Part shown: in pieces, positions 4,501 through 11,438 of the stretch
Position numbering within the stretch: the first letter of the stretch is position 1
Layout of the letters: every line of letters starts with the position of its first letter
NCBI GenBank assembly: GCA_034432935.1
Contig: DAOUBD010000011.1
Location: 1 to 12,785, forward strand
Origin: DAOUAG01 sp034432935
GTDB taxonomy: Bacteria > Chloroflexota > Dehalococcoidia > SM23-28-2 > RBG-16-64-32
Direction: 5' to 3'
DNA length: 12,785 nt
Notes under the pieces: generated by a model
The model's database searches: none
Told to the model about the DNA's origin: nothing
What the model saw: only the letters and a program-made list of their open reading frames with translations
Made by a program: the position numbers and the translations under genes

Positions 4501-5750
4501 AAGGGGTCGTTGCTGAAGGGACGATAGGCGGTGGCCAGCATGCGGTCGGCCAGGGCAGCGGCCCGCTCGTCGCTAACCTCGGCCAGGCCGCAGCGGGCGG
4601 CCTCGGTAGGCTTCAGGAACCCGTCGTACATGGCGGCGAAGGCCGCTGCGCCGGTGGCCAGGCAGGCGGGCTCGCGTGTCCTCCCGGCCGTCAGCCTGCC
4701 GCCCTCGTTCTCGATCCGCCAGGTGCCCTGGTTCCAGGGGGCTGCCGCGTCAACGATGTGGACGGCGAAGGAGCCCTCCGGAGCCCCGGGCCCGGCCGGC
4801 CTGGCTGCTATGGCGGACGGCAGGTCCACCACCCGGAGCATGAAGGTATCGTGCCACTCCCGGCGCAGCGGCCCGGCGTCTTCCAGAACCACGGCGAAGG
4901 GCTCATCGGGCGGGGCGTACCAGATGATTTCGCCCGCCAGGTCGTGGGCCAGGATGTAGCGCAGGAGCCCGAGGTAGGCGTCTGCCTCCAGGGCCACGAA
5001 CTCCGAGACGAATATGCGGTCCGTGGGCGACCCGTCCAGGGTTCGCTCCCGGGCCGCCCGGTAGACGACGTAGCCGGCGGGTTCCCCGGCCCCGTTCTCC
5101 CACAGGGCCACATCGTTGGGCGTCCTGTGTTCGTCGTACAGCCGGCGGAAGACGGCTTCCCTCCACCAGGCCTCGGAGCGGAGGAGATAGCCGGTGCGGC
5201 CTTCCGTGAACCTGCGATAGACGGCTTCCAAGGCCGGCAGCGCGTCCTCGCCCGCTCTCCTGGCCCTGCCAGCGGGGCCACTAGCGGCATGGAGGCGGAG
5301 CTGCTTCGGGTGCCAGGCATGCTTCAGGGCCGAGCCCGCCACCATCCAGCCGTAGCGGCGGTACAGCGCCGGGTGGGGCGTGTAGAGGGAGGAGAGGGCC
5401 TGGCCCCGCTCCTTCATCTCGGCCAGGGCGTGGCGCAGGAGCCTGCCGGCGTGGCCCTTTCGCCGGTGCTCCGGCAGGCAGGCCACGGACGACACGCCGC
5501 CAAGGGCAACGGGCGCCCCCTCGATGAGCGCCGTGAGCGGCAGCACGCGGAGGCAGGCTACGATCTCGCCGCCCTCGGCCAACACCGTCGCCGGCGCCAT
5601 CTCCTCCACGTGCCGCATGCGGGCGCGGCCCTCGGCAGAGCGGTCGCCGCTGAAGGCGTAGGCGATCACGAAGTGCACCCGGTCCAGCTCCTCGGGCCGG
5701 GCTGTGCGGATCTCCACAGGCACGATGCGATTGTACAGGTCTGAGGGCAT
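4497..5750 (-). CDS. Eis-like GNAT N-acetyltransferase
   Basis: A 417-residue cytoplasmic acetyltransferase, close in length to the Eis family (about 400 residues; N-terminal GNAT, central GNAT-like and C-terminal SCP2-like domains). Residues 87-102 (SSVACLPEHRRKGHAG) form the acetyl-CoA pyrophosphate-binding loop with its R-x-x-G-x-A/G signature. Residues 123-135 (YTPHPALYRRYGW) contain the conserved tyrosine region used as catalytic acid in Eis. The last residue is Phe; in mycobacterial Eis the carboxylate of the C-terminal Phe takes part in catalysis, so the intact F end is meaningful. Eis enzymes acetylate amines, including aminoglycosides and protein lysines; the substrate here cannot be told from sequence. 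The ATG has only a weak AAGGG upstream. It is transcribed divergently from the Fe-S oxidoreductase, and the two -10 boxes overlap. Confidence 0.82.
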   Translation of the reverse strand: MPSDLYNRIVPVEIRTARPEELDRVHFVIAYAFSGDRSAEGRARMRHVEEMAPATVLAEGGEIVACLRVLPLTALIEGAPVALGGVSSVACLPEHRRKGHAGRLLRHALAEMKERGQALSSLYTPHPALYRRYGWMVAGSALKHAWHPKQLRLHAASGPAGRARRAGEDALPALEAVYRRFTEGRTGYLLRSEAWWREAVFRRLYDEHRTPNDVALWENGAGEPAGYVVYRAARERTLDGSPTDRIFVSEFVALEADAYLGLLRYILAHDLAGEIIWYAPPDEPFAVVLEDAGPLRREWHDTFMLRVVDLPSAIAARPAGPGAPEGSFAVHIVDAAAPWNQGTWRIENEGGRLTAGRTREPACLATGAAAFAAMYDGFLKPTEAARCGLAEVSDERAAALADRMLATAYRPFSNDPF

Positions 5751-5762
5751 TGCGTCGCGCCC

Positions 5763-5792
5763 TTGACCGTGCGCTGGCCAACGGGCATTATG
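5763..5792. promoter_or_regulatory. Overlapping divergent promoters
   Basis: On the plus strand TTGACC (5763-5768), 17 bp, CATTAT (5786-5791) form a promoter for the Fe-S oxidoreductase gene. On the minus strand CATAAT (5787-5792) can be the -10 for the acetyltransferase gene, about 36 bp from its ATG, with only a poor -35. The two -10 boxes share five bases, so the two genes may compete for polymerase. Confidence 0.5.
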
Positions 5793-5841
5793 GGGACGCG
5801 TTTAAGAAGGACTCACTTTCCAAACAGGCCGGGAGGTAGGT

Positions 5842-7914
5842 ATGGCCCCAGCCAACGAGTTTCCGGGCAACGTTTTTTTCTACGTTTTCTTCTTCGGTTT
5901 CCTGGCCTTCTTCGCCTGGTCCGTAGCCGTCCGCCTCCGCTGGCTGCGAACAGCCAAGCCAGTGAACCGTTTTGACAGGCCCATCGAGCGGGCCTTGGGT
6001 CTCATCCCCTGGCTCCTGGGCAACGCCCGGGTGGCGCGCCCCAAGTACTGGTACTCCGGCATGCTCCACACCATGATCTGGTGGGGCTTCATCGTCCTCC
6101 AGGTCCGGACCCTCAACTTCCTTCTGGACGGCGTCGACGACAGCGTCAGCCTGGCCTCCATCCTGGGCAACAGCATCTGGGACGTCGTGCGGCCCATAAT
6201 GGACACCTTCAATATCCTGGTCATCGCCGGTGTGGCCATGGCTTCCTTCCAGCGGGCCGTATGGAAGCCAAAGCGCATGACTCTGAACCTGGACGGCTGG
6301 CTCATCCTGGGCTTCATCTTCGTCCTCATGGTCACGGACGTCCTGACCAACAGCCTTGAGATGCGCCTATCCGAGCCCCACAAGGCGTCCTACCTGGCCT
6401 ATGGCGTCTCCGAGCTTTGGAAGGAGGCCGGCCTCTCCGGCGGGGCCACCGAGGCCCTTCACACCGTCTTCTGGTACTCGCACCTGCTGGACTTCCTGGC
6501 CTTCCTCTGCTACCTTCCGTACTCCAAGCACTCCCACGTCCTCACGGTTCTCCCCCAGGTCTTCACCCGCCGTCTGGAGCCCACCGGCGTCCTGGCCCCC
6601 ATTCCGGACTTCGAGAAGGCTGAAAGTTTCGGGGTTGGCAAGCTCCAGGACTTCACCTGGAAGCAGCTTTTGGACCCCTACACCTGCACCGAATGTGGCC
6701 GCTGCACCGCTGCCTGCCCCGCCAACCTCACGGGGAAGCTCCTCTCCCCCAAGCACGTCATCGTCAACATCCGCCACCTCATGGAGGAGCAGGAGCCGGC
6801 GGTTCTGCCGTGGACCGAGAAGCCGGAGCAGCCCACGCCCCTCATCGAGGGCGTCGGCTTCGAACCCATCTGGGACTGCGTGACCTGCGGCGCCTGCATG
6901 CGGGAGTGCCCGGTCTTCATCGAGCACGTGCCGACGATCATGGATATGAGGCGCTACCTGGTGATGGAACAGTCCCAGATGCCCGAGACTGCCCAGGCCA
7001 CCCTCATGCAGATCGAGCAGCGCGGCCACCCCTGGCGCGGCGCCCAGCTCACCCGCACGACCTGGATCGAGGAGATGGCCTCTGAGGGCGTTACGGTGCC
7101 CATGTTCGATGGCTCCCAGGAGTACCTCTTCTGGGTGGGCTGCACCGGCGCCCTGCAAGAGCGGAACGTCAAGGTGACGAAGGCCCTTGTCCGGCTCTTC
7201 TTGCAGGCAGGCGTCAGCTTCGGTGTTCTGGGCGCCGAAGAGGGGTGCTCTGGCGATCCGGCGCGGCGCCTGGGCAACGAGTACCTGTATCAGATGCAGG
7301 CGGAGCAGAACATCGAGACCTTCAAGGCCAAGGGCGTGCAGAAGATCATCGCTGCCTGCCCCCACTGCTTCAACACCTTCGCCAATGAATATCCGGCCTT
7401 CGGAGGCAAGTACCAGGTGGTCCACCATTCCACCTTCCTGGCGGGCCTGGTGGCCGAGGGCAAGCTGCGGGGCGATGGCCTGGGCGACAAGCTGGTGACC
7501 TATCATGACTCCTGCTACCTCGCCCGCCACAACGATATCGTCGGCGCCCCCAGGCAGGTCATCGCCGCCACAGGGGCCCGCACGCGGGAGATGGCCCGCA
7601 GCGGCAAGGACACCTTCTGCTGCGGCGCGGGAGGCGGGCACATGTGGGTCGAGGAGTCCCGCGGCGAGCGCATAAACAACGTGCGCGCTGCCGAGGCGGT
7701 GGCCACCGGCGCCGACCTCATCGCCGTCGCCTGCCCCTTCTGCATGCAGATGATAGAATCCGGCGCCGGCGCCATCCCCGAGGCGGAGCAGCGGGGCGTC
7801 CAGGTTATAGACGTGGCCGAGCTGCTGGACATGAGCGTGGCCTATGCCAGCTCCACAGCCGCGGCCGCCGCCCCTGCTGATCCCCCGTCCGAAGGACCGG
7901 CGGCGCCACGATAG
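5842..7914 (+). CDS. Membrane Fe-S oxidoreductase, FadF/EtfD type (ETF:menaquinone oxidoreductase candidate)
   Basis: A 690-residue fusion of a haem-b type membrane domain and heterodisulfide-reductase-like modules. Residues 1-240 carry about five to six membrane segments (for example 11-31, 75-95, 121-138, 152-170, 205-226) with histidines 76, 207, 214 and 230 as possible haem ligands, as in NarI-like domains. Residues 282-292 (CTECGRCTAAC) and 346-356 (CVTCGACMREC) are two classical [4Fe-4S] motifs. The C-terminal half has two HdrD-type cysteine modules: C434, GCSGDPARR at C469 and CPHC at 506-509; then C558, FCCG at 593-594 and CPFC at 631-634. This order is that of the FadF/EtfD family, which passes electrons from electron transfer flavoprotein to menaquinone in fatty-acid oxidation. 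No etfAB genes are in the window, so the electron donor is inferred. The ATG follows GGGAGG closely. The family is clear; the exact partner is not. Confidence 0.88.
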   Translation: MAPANEFPGNVFFYVFFFGFLAFFAWSVAVRLRWLRTAKPVNRFDRPIERALGLIPWLLGNARVARPKYWYSGMLHTMIWWGFIVLQVRTLNFLLDGVDDSVSLASILGNSIWDVVRPIMDTFNILVIAGVAMASFQRAVWKPKRMTLNLDGWLILGFIFVLMVTDVLTNSLEMRLSEPHKASYLAYGVSELWKEAGLSGGATEALHTVFWYSHLLDFLAFLCYLPYSKHSHVLTVLPQVFTRRLEPTGVLAPIPDFEKAESFGVGKLQDFTWKQLLDPYTCTECGRCTAACPANLTGKLLSPKHVIVNIRHLMEEQEPAVLPWTEKPEQPTPLIEGVGFEPIWDCVTCGACMRECPVFIEHVPTIMDMRRYLVMEQSQMPETAQATLMQIEQRGHPWRGAQLTRTTWIEEMASEGVTVPMFDGSQEYLFWVGCTGALQERNVKVTKALVRLFLQAGVSFGVLGAEEGCSGDPARRLGNEYLYQMQAEQNIETFKAKGVQKIIAACPHCFNTFANEYPAFGGKYQVVHHSTFLAGLVAEGKLRGDGLGDKLVTYHDSCYLARHNDIVGAPRQVIAATGARTREMARSGKDTFCCGAGGGHMWVEESRGERINNVRAAEAVATGADLIAVACPFCMQMIESGAGAIPEAEQRGVQVIDVAELLDMSVAYASSTAAAAAPADPPSEGPAAPR

Positions 7915-7924
7915 TTTCCCCCTC

Positions 7925-7962
7925 GTAACAACGGCTTAACCACCGCGTAACACGCCCGTAAC
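7925..7962 (+). promoter_or_regulatory. Four GlnR-like GTAAC boxes upstream of amtB
   Basis: GTAAC (7925-7929), TTAAC (7936-7940), GTAAC (7947-7951) and GTAAC (7958-7962) are spaced by exactly 11 bp, i.e. 6-bp gaps and one helical turn. This matches the GTnAC-n6-GaAAC layout of actinobacterial GlnR sites and the direct-repeat habit of OmpR-family regulators. The last box ends 21 bp before TACCTT (7984-7989), a possible -10, so bound protein would overlap a poor -35 and probably activate amtB-glnK. Confidence 0.72.
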
Positions 7963-8026
7963 ACCGGCGCTATCCCCCCGTGCTACCTTTGGCTGCAAGT
8001 ACTTCGATAGGGGGTGACTATCCGTC

Positions 8027-9367
8027 ATGACAGACGCTATAGATACCGGTAACACCGCCTGGGTGCTGGCCGCCGCCGCCCTCGTCCTCTTCATGACTCC
8101 AGGCCTGGGCTTCTTCTACGGGGGCTTCACCCGCAGCAAGAACGTCCTGGCCACCATCATGCAGAGCTTCATCGTAGTGGGCCTGGTAGGCATCCAGTGG
8201 GTGGTGATAGGCTACAGCCTCGCCTTCGGGCCCAGCCAAGGGGGCATCATCGGCGACCTCTCCTTCTTCGGCTTGAAGGACGTGGGCGCCGCGCCCTCGG
8301 ACGTCTACGCCACCACTGTGCCCCACGAGGCGTTCATGATCTTCCAGGCGATGTTCGCCATCATCACACCGGCCCTCATCACCGGCGCCTTCGCCGAGCG
8401 CGCCAAGTTCAGCACCTTCCTCGTCTTTATGCTGGCCTGGTCCTTCCTGGTGTATGACCCGGTAGCCCACTGGATCTTCGGTCCGGGCTGGCTTGGCACC
8501 ATCGATCCCGAGGGGATCAATGCCCTGGACTTCGCCGGCGGGGCCGCCATCCACGTCAACGCGGGCGCCGCTGCCCTGGCCGCTGCCCTTCTCTTTGGCC
8601 AGCGCAAGGGCTACGGCAAGGAGCCCATGGAGCCCCACAACGTCACCTACATCGTTCTAGGGGCGGCCATCCTCTGGTTCGGGTGGTTTGGTTTCAACGC
8701 TGGCAGCGCCGGCGCCGCCAGCGCCCAGGCCGCCAACGCCTTCGTGGTCACCAATACGGCCGCTGCCGCCGCTGCCCTATCGTGGATGTTCGCCAGTTGG
8801 GCGTTGGGCGGGAAGCCCAGCGTCATCGGCGCCGCCGCCGGCGCCGTGGCCGGGCTTGTGGCCATCACTCCCGCCTCAGGCTTCGTCCAGCCTATGGAAG
8901 CCATCGTCATCGGCGGCGTCGCCGGCGTCCTCTGCTACCTGGCCGTGCGCCTGCGCGCCCGAACATCGGTAGACGACTCCCTGGACGTGGTCGGTGTCCA
9001 CGGCGTCGGTGGCACCTGGGGGGCGCTGGCCACGGGGCTCTTCGCCGCCTCGGCCGTCGGCGGCTTCGACGGTCTGACCCACGGTGAGCCCTCTCAACTG
9101 CTGGACCAACTCGCCGCCGTGGCCGTAGTCTGGGTCTACTCCTTCACCGTCACGGCTGTTATCCTCAAGGTGCTCGATGTCGTCATGGGGCTCCGGGTGA
9201 GCGAGGAAGAGGAGGAGTTGGGCCTGGACGTGACCCAGCACGGCGAGCGCGGCTACGTCTTCGATGAGGCCAGCGCTGTGCCCGTGCTTCAGTACCAGGC
9301 ACCCGCACCCCCGCCGCCCGCTCCGGGACCCCTGCCTCGGCCCGAAAGCGCCGGCAGCGAAGCCTAG
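8027..9367 (+). CDS. amtB: Ammonium transporter AmtB
   Basis: A 446-residue inner-membrane channel for ammonium (Amt/Mep/Rh family), forming trimers. Signature stretches in order: FYGGFTRSKNVLATIMQS (30-47); F106 and F110 of the Phe gate region; W149; D168 and H176 in DFAGGAAIHVNAG; and H325 in VVGVHGVGGTWGALATG. H176 and H325 are the paired pore histidines, so the pore is intact. About eleven membrane helices fit the sequence. The cytoplasmic tail LRVSEEEEELGLDVTQHGERGY (389-410) is the conserved contact region for GlnK. After it comes a 36-residue Pro/Ala-rich extension (including APAPPPPAPGPLPRPE) that I would not expect in enteric AmtB. The ATG has GGGGGTGAC upstream. Expression is probably nitrogen-controlled through the GTAAC boxes. 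glnK follows after 15 bp, so the two form an operon. Confidence 0.97.
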   Translation: MTDAIDTGNTAWVLAAAALVLFMTPGLGFFYGGFTRSKNVLATIMQSFIVVGLVGIQWVVIGYSLAFGPSQGGIIGDLSFFGLKDVGAAPSDVYATTVPHEAFMIFQAMFAIITPALITGAFAERAKFSTFLVFMLAWSFLVYDPVAHWIFGPGWLGTIDPEGINALDFAGGAAIHVNAGAAALAAALLFGQRKGYGKEPMEPHNVTYIVLGAAILWFGWFGFNAGSAGAASAQAANAFVVTNTAAAAAALSWMFASWALGGKPSVIGAAAGAVAGLVAITPASGFVQPMEAIVIGGVAGVLCYLAVRLRARTSVDDSLDVVGVHGVGGTWGALATGLFAASAVGGFDGLTHGEPSQLLDQLAAVAVVWVYSFTVTAVILKVLDVVMGLRVSEEEEELGLDVTQHGERGYVFDEASAVPVLQYQAPAPPPPAPGPLPRPESAGSEA

Positions 9368-9382
9368 TTCAAGGAGCGTAGC

Positions 9383-9724
9383 ATGCAGAAGATCGAGGCC
9401 ATCATCCGCCCGGAACGGTTGGATAACGTCAAGGACGCCCTGGCCAACGCCGGCTTCACCGGCATGAACATCGTCCACGTCACCGGCCGCGGAGTTCAGA
9501 AGGGCATCGTCCACATGGGCCGCGGCGGCGAGACCTACGAGGTCGATATGCTGCCCAAGGTCAAGATAGAGGTTGTCGTCAGCGATACCGACGCGCCCCG
9601 CGTCGTCGACCTCATCTGCAATGCCGCCCGCACCGGCCATATCGGCGACGGCAAGATCTTCGTCATGCCGGTGGCCGATGCCATCCGGGTCCGCACCGGC
9701 GAGAGGGGGGAGGCTGCCATCTGA
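9383..9724 (+). CDS. glnK: Nitrogen regulatory PII protein GlnK
   Basis: A 113-residue PII signal protein, normal family length, acting as a trimer that senses ATP/ADP and 2-oxoglutarate and blocks AmtB. Visible signatures are IIRPERLDNVKDAL at the start, the T-loop GRGVQKGIVHMGRGGETYEV (35-54), LPKVKIEVVV (57-66), the ATP-binding TGHIGDGKIFV (84-94), and IRVRTGE (101-107). The T-loop is one residue longer between QKG and LPK than in E. coli GlnK and ends GGETY instead of GAEY; the tyrosine (Y52), the usual site of uridylylation or adenylylation, is retained. AAGGAG lies six bases before the ATG. The gene follows amtB at 15 bp and is closed by a terminator, so amtB-glnK is a complete operon. 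Its likely partners are the AmtB tail and possibly the adenylylation system of the first glutamine synthetase. Confidence 0.96.
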   Translation: MQKIEAIIRPERLDNVKDALANAGFTGMNIVHVTGRGVQKGIVHMGRGGETYEVDMLPKVKIEVVVSDTDAPRVVDLICNAARTGHIGDGKIFVMPVADAIRVRTGERGEAAI

Positions 9725-9753
9725 GGCATGCCCCTCCGGGGCGAGGAGGAGAC

Positions 9754-9782
9754 CGGGGGCCGGCGCGGGCCGGCCCCCGTTT
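9754..9782 (+). terminator. Intrinsic terminator of amtB-glnK
   Basis: CGGGGGCCGG (9754-9763) pairs perfectly with CCGGCCCCCG (9770-9779) around a 6-base loop and is followed by TTTAAT. It lies 30 bp after the glnK stop. A smaller GCCCC/GGGGC hairpin (9730-9742) precedes it. Confidence 0.8.
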
Positions 9783-9835
9783 AATAAACCTGTAACCTAA
9801 GGGCTTACCCCTAAGCCCGTCACGGCCCATATAAT
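9779..9835 (+). promoter_or_regulatory. glnA promoter region with a GTAAC box and inverted repeat
   Basis: A perfect -10 TATAAT (9830-9835) lies 33 bp before the TTG start, but no -35 of quality sits 16-18 bp upstream, as expected for an activator-dependent promoter. Upstream are GTTTAATAAAC (9779-9789), GTAAC (9792-9796) and a perfect inverted repeat GGGCTTA-CCCC-TAAGCCC (9801-9818). The 10-mer AACCTGTAAC (9787-9796) also occurs at the promoter of the winged-helix regulator. Confidence 0.6.
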
Positions 9836-9868
9836 CGCGAATGTAGACAAATCCAAGGAGGAACAGCT

Positions 9869-11311
9869 TTGACCCCATTAGACGCCGCTCAAGAGGTCAC
9901 CAACCTCATCAAGCAGAACGGGATCGAGATGGTCGACCTCAAGTTCAACGACCTCCCGGGTCTCTGGCAGCACTTCTCCGTGCCGCCTAGGGAGTTGCAC
10001 CTGGAAGACATCGAGACCTCCATCTGGATGGACGGCATCGGCTTCGATGGCTCGAGCATCCGCGGGTTCCAGAAGATCCAGGAATCCGATATGATCCTCA
10101 TTCCAGACCCCAAGACGGCCCGCATAGACCCCATTTGCGAGGCCAAGACCCTCTCCATCATCTGCGACATCAAGGACCCTCTTACGAAGGAGAACTACAC
10201 CAGGGACCCCCGCTACATCGCCCGCAAGGCCGAGGAGTACCTCCGCAAGACGGGCATCGCCGACGAGTCCTACTGGGGGCCCGAGCTGGAGTTCTTCGTC
10301 TTCGACGACATTCGCTTCGACCAGACCGAGAACTCGGCCTACTACTTCGTGGACTCCATAGAGGGCGAGTGGAACAGCGGGCGGGAAGAAAACCCTAACC
10401 TCGGCTACAAGCCCCGCTTCAAAGAGGGGTACTTCCCGGTGCCGCCCCACGATTCCCTCCAGGACCTGCGGAGCGAGATGGTCCTCACCATGGAGAAGAT
10501 CGGCATAGTTGTCGAGGTGCACCACCACGAGGTGGCTACCGCCGGCCAGTGCGAGATCGACATGCGCTACGACACCCTGACCAACATGGCGGACAAGGTC
10601 ATGTGGTACAAGTACATCGTCAAGAACGTCGCCCGCCGCCATAACAAGGTCGCCACCTTCATGCCCAAGCCGCTCTTCGGCGACAACGGGTCCGGGATGC
10701 ACGTGCACCAGTCCCTCTGGAAGAAGGGCAAGAACCTCTTCTTCGACGAGAAGGGCTACGCCTACACCAGCCAGCTCTGCCGCTGGTACATCGGCGGCCT
10801 CCTGAAGCACGGACGCGCCCTCATGGCCTTCTGCGCCCCTACCACCAACTCCTACAAGCGCCTCGTTCCGGGCTACGAGGCTCCCGTCAACCTCGTGTAC
10901 TCGGCCCGCAACCGCTCGGCGGCTGCCCGTATCCCCGTCTACACCGCCCAGCCCAAGGCCAAGCGCATCGAGTTCCGGCCACCAGACCCTACCGCCAACC
11001 CCTACCTGGCCTTCGCCGCGATGCTCATGGCCGGCCTCGATGGCATCGAGAACCAGATCGACCCGGGCCCGCCCCTGGACAAGAACACCTACGAGCTGTC
11101 GCCTCGGGAGGCCGCCCGCCTCAAGACCGTACCCGGTTCCTTGGAAGAGTCCCTGCGCGCCCTCGAGGCTGATCACGACTTCCTCCTCAAGGGCGGGGTC
11201 TTCACCCAGGACGTCCTGGACGTCTGGCTGGAGTACAAGCGCGAGCACGAGATCGACCCCGTCCGCCTGCGCCCCCACCCGTGGGAGTTCTACCTCTACT
11301 TCGACGCCTAG
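9869..11311 (+). CDS. glnA: Glutamine synthetase type I-beta
   Basis: A 480-residue glutamine synthetase (glutamate + NH3 + ATP to glutamine), near the E. coli length of 469; dodecameric and cytoplasmic. Motifs in order: FDGSSIRGF (59-67), GPELEFF (137-143), metal-binding EVATAGQCEIDMRYD (221-235), KPLFGDNGSGMHVHQS (267-282), NSYKRLVPGYEAPVNL (327-342, with the catalytic flap Glu), the RNRSAAARIP loop (348-357) and KRIEFRPPDPTANPYLAFAA (365-384). DKNTYEL (404-410) holds Tyr408, equivalent to the adenylylated Tyr397 of E. coli, which marks the regulated I-beta class. Translation starts at TTG (9869-9871), chosen because a perfect AAGGAGG (9855-9861) stands seven bases ahead. It has its own promoter after the glnK terminator. 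No adenylyltransferase gene (glnE) is in the window, so use of Tyr408 is inferred. Confidence 0.96.
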   Translation: MTPLDAAQEVTNLIKQNGIEMVDLKFNDLPGLWQHFSVPPRELHLEDIETSIWMDGIGFDGSSIRGFQKIQESDMILIPDPKTARIDPICEAKTLSIICDIKDPLTKENYTRDPRYIARKAEEYLRKTGIADESYWGPELEFFVFDDIRFDQTENSAYYFVDSIEGEWNSGREENPNLGYKPRFKEGYFPVPPHDSLQDLRSEMVLTMEKIGIVVEVHHHEVATAGQCEIDMRYDTLTNMADKVMWYKYIVKNVARRHNKVATFMPKPLFGDNGSGMHVHQSLWKKGKNLFFDEKGYAYTSQLCRWYIGGLLKHGRALMAFCAPTTNSYKRLVPGYEAPVNLVYSARNRSAAARIPVYTAQPKAKRIEFRPPDPTANPYLAFAAMLMAGLDGIENQIDPGPPLDKNTYELSPREAARLKTVPGSLEESLRALEADHDFLLKGGVFTQDVLDVWLEYKREHEIDPVRLRPHPWEFYLYFDA

Positions 11312-11331
11312 GCCCCAGCCTAAAGTCGCAT

Positions 11332-11373
11332 CAGCAGCCGGCAGGCCGGACCGCCCCCGCCTGCCGGCTGCTG
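11332..11373 (+). terminator. 14-bp stem hairpin between the two glutamine synthetase genes
   Basis: CAGCAGCCGGCAGG (11332-11345) pairs perfectly with CCTGCCGGCTGCTG (11360-11373) around a 14-base loop. It lies 20 bp after the glnA stop. It is followed by GTCTATCCC rather than a T-run, so termination may be partial and let some transcript reach the next gene. Confidence 0.6.
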
Positions 11374-11400
11374 GTCTATCCCTCGGGCCGCCCCGTCGAA

Positions 11401-11406
11401 TATCAT
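11401..11406 (+). promoter_or_regulatory. Possible -10 box of the second glutamine synthetase gene
   Basis: TATCAT lies 32 bp before the ATG of the second gene and could be its own -10 box. There is no good -35 and no GTAAC box here, unlike the promoters of amtB and of the first glutamine synthetase. Confidence 0.35.
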
Positions 11407-11438
11407 TCCATTGCACTGGAGCGAAGGAGGTTGCAGCC

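Noticed and set aside
4263..5744. 493-residue plus-strand frame opposite the acetyltransferase
   Set aside because: Shadow of the Eis-like gene, which has conserved acetyl-CoA binding and catalytic motifs.
6367..7641. 424-residue open frame on the minus strand opposite the Fe-S oxidoreductase
   Set aside because: The composition is that of an antisense shadow, with no recognisable motif or ribosome binding site; the plus strand is clearly coding.
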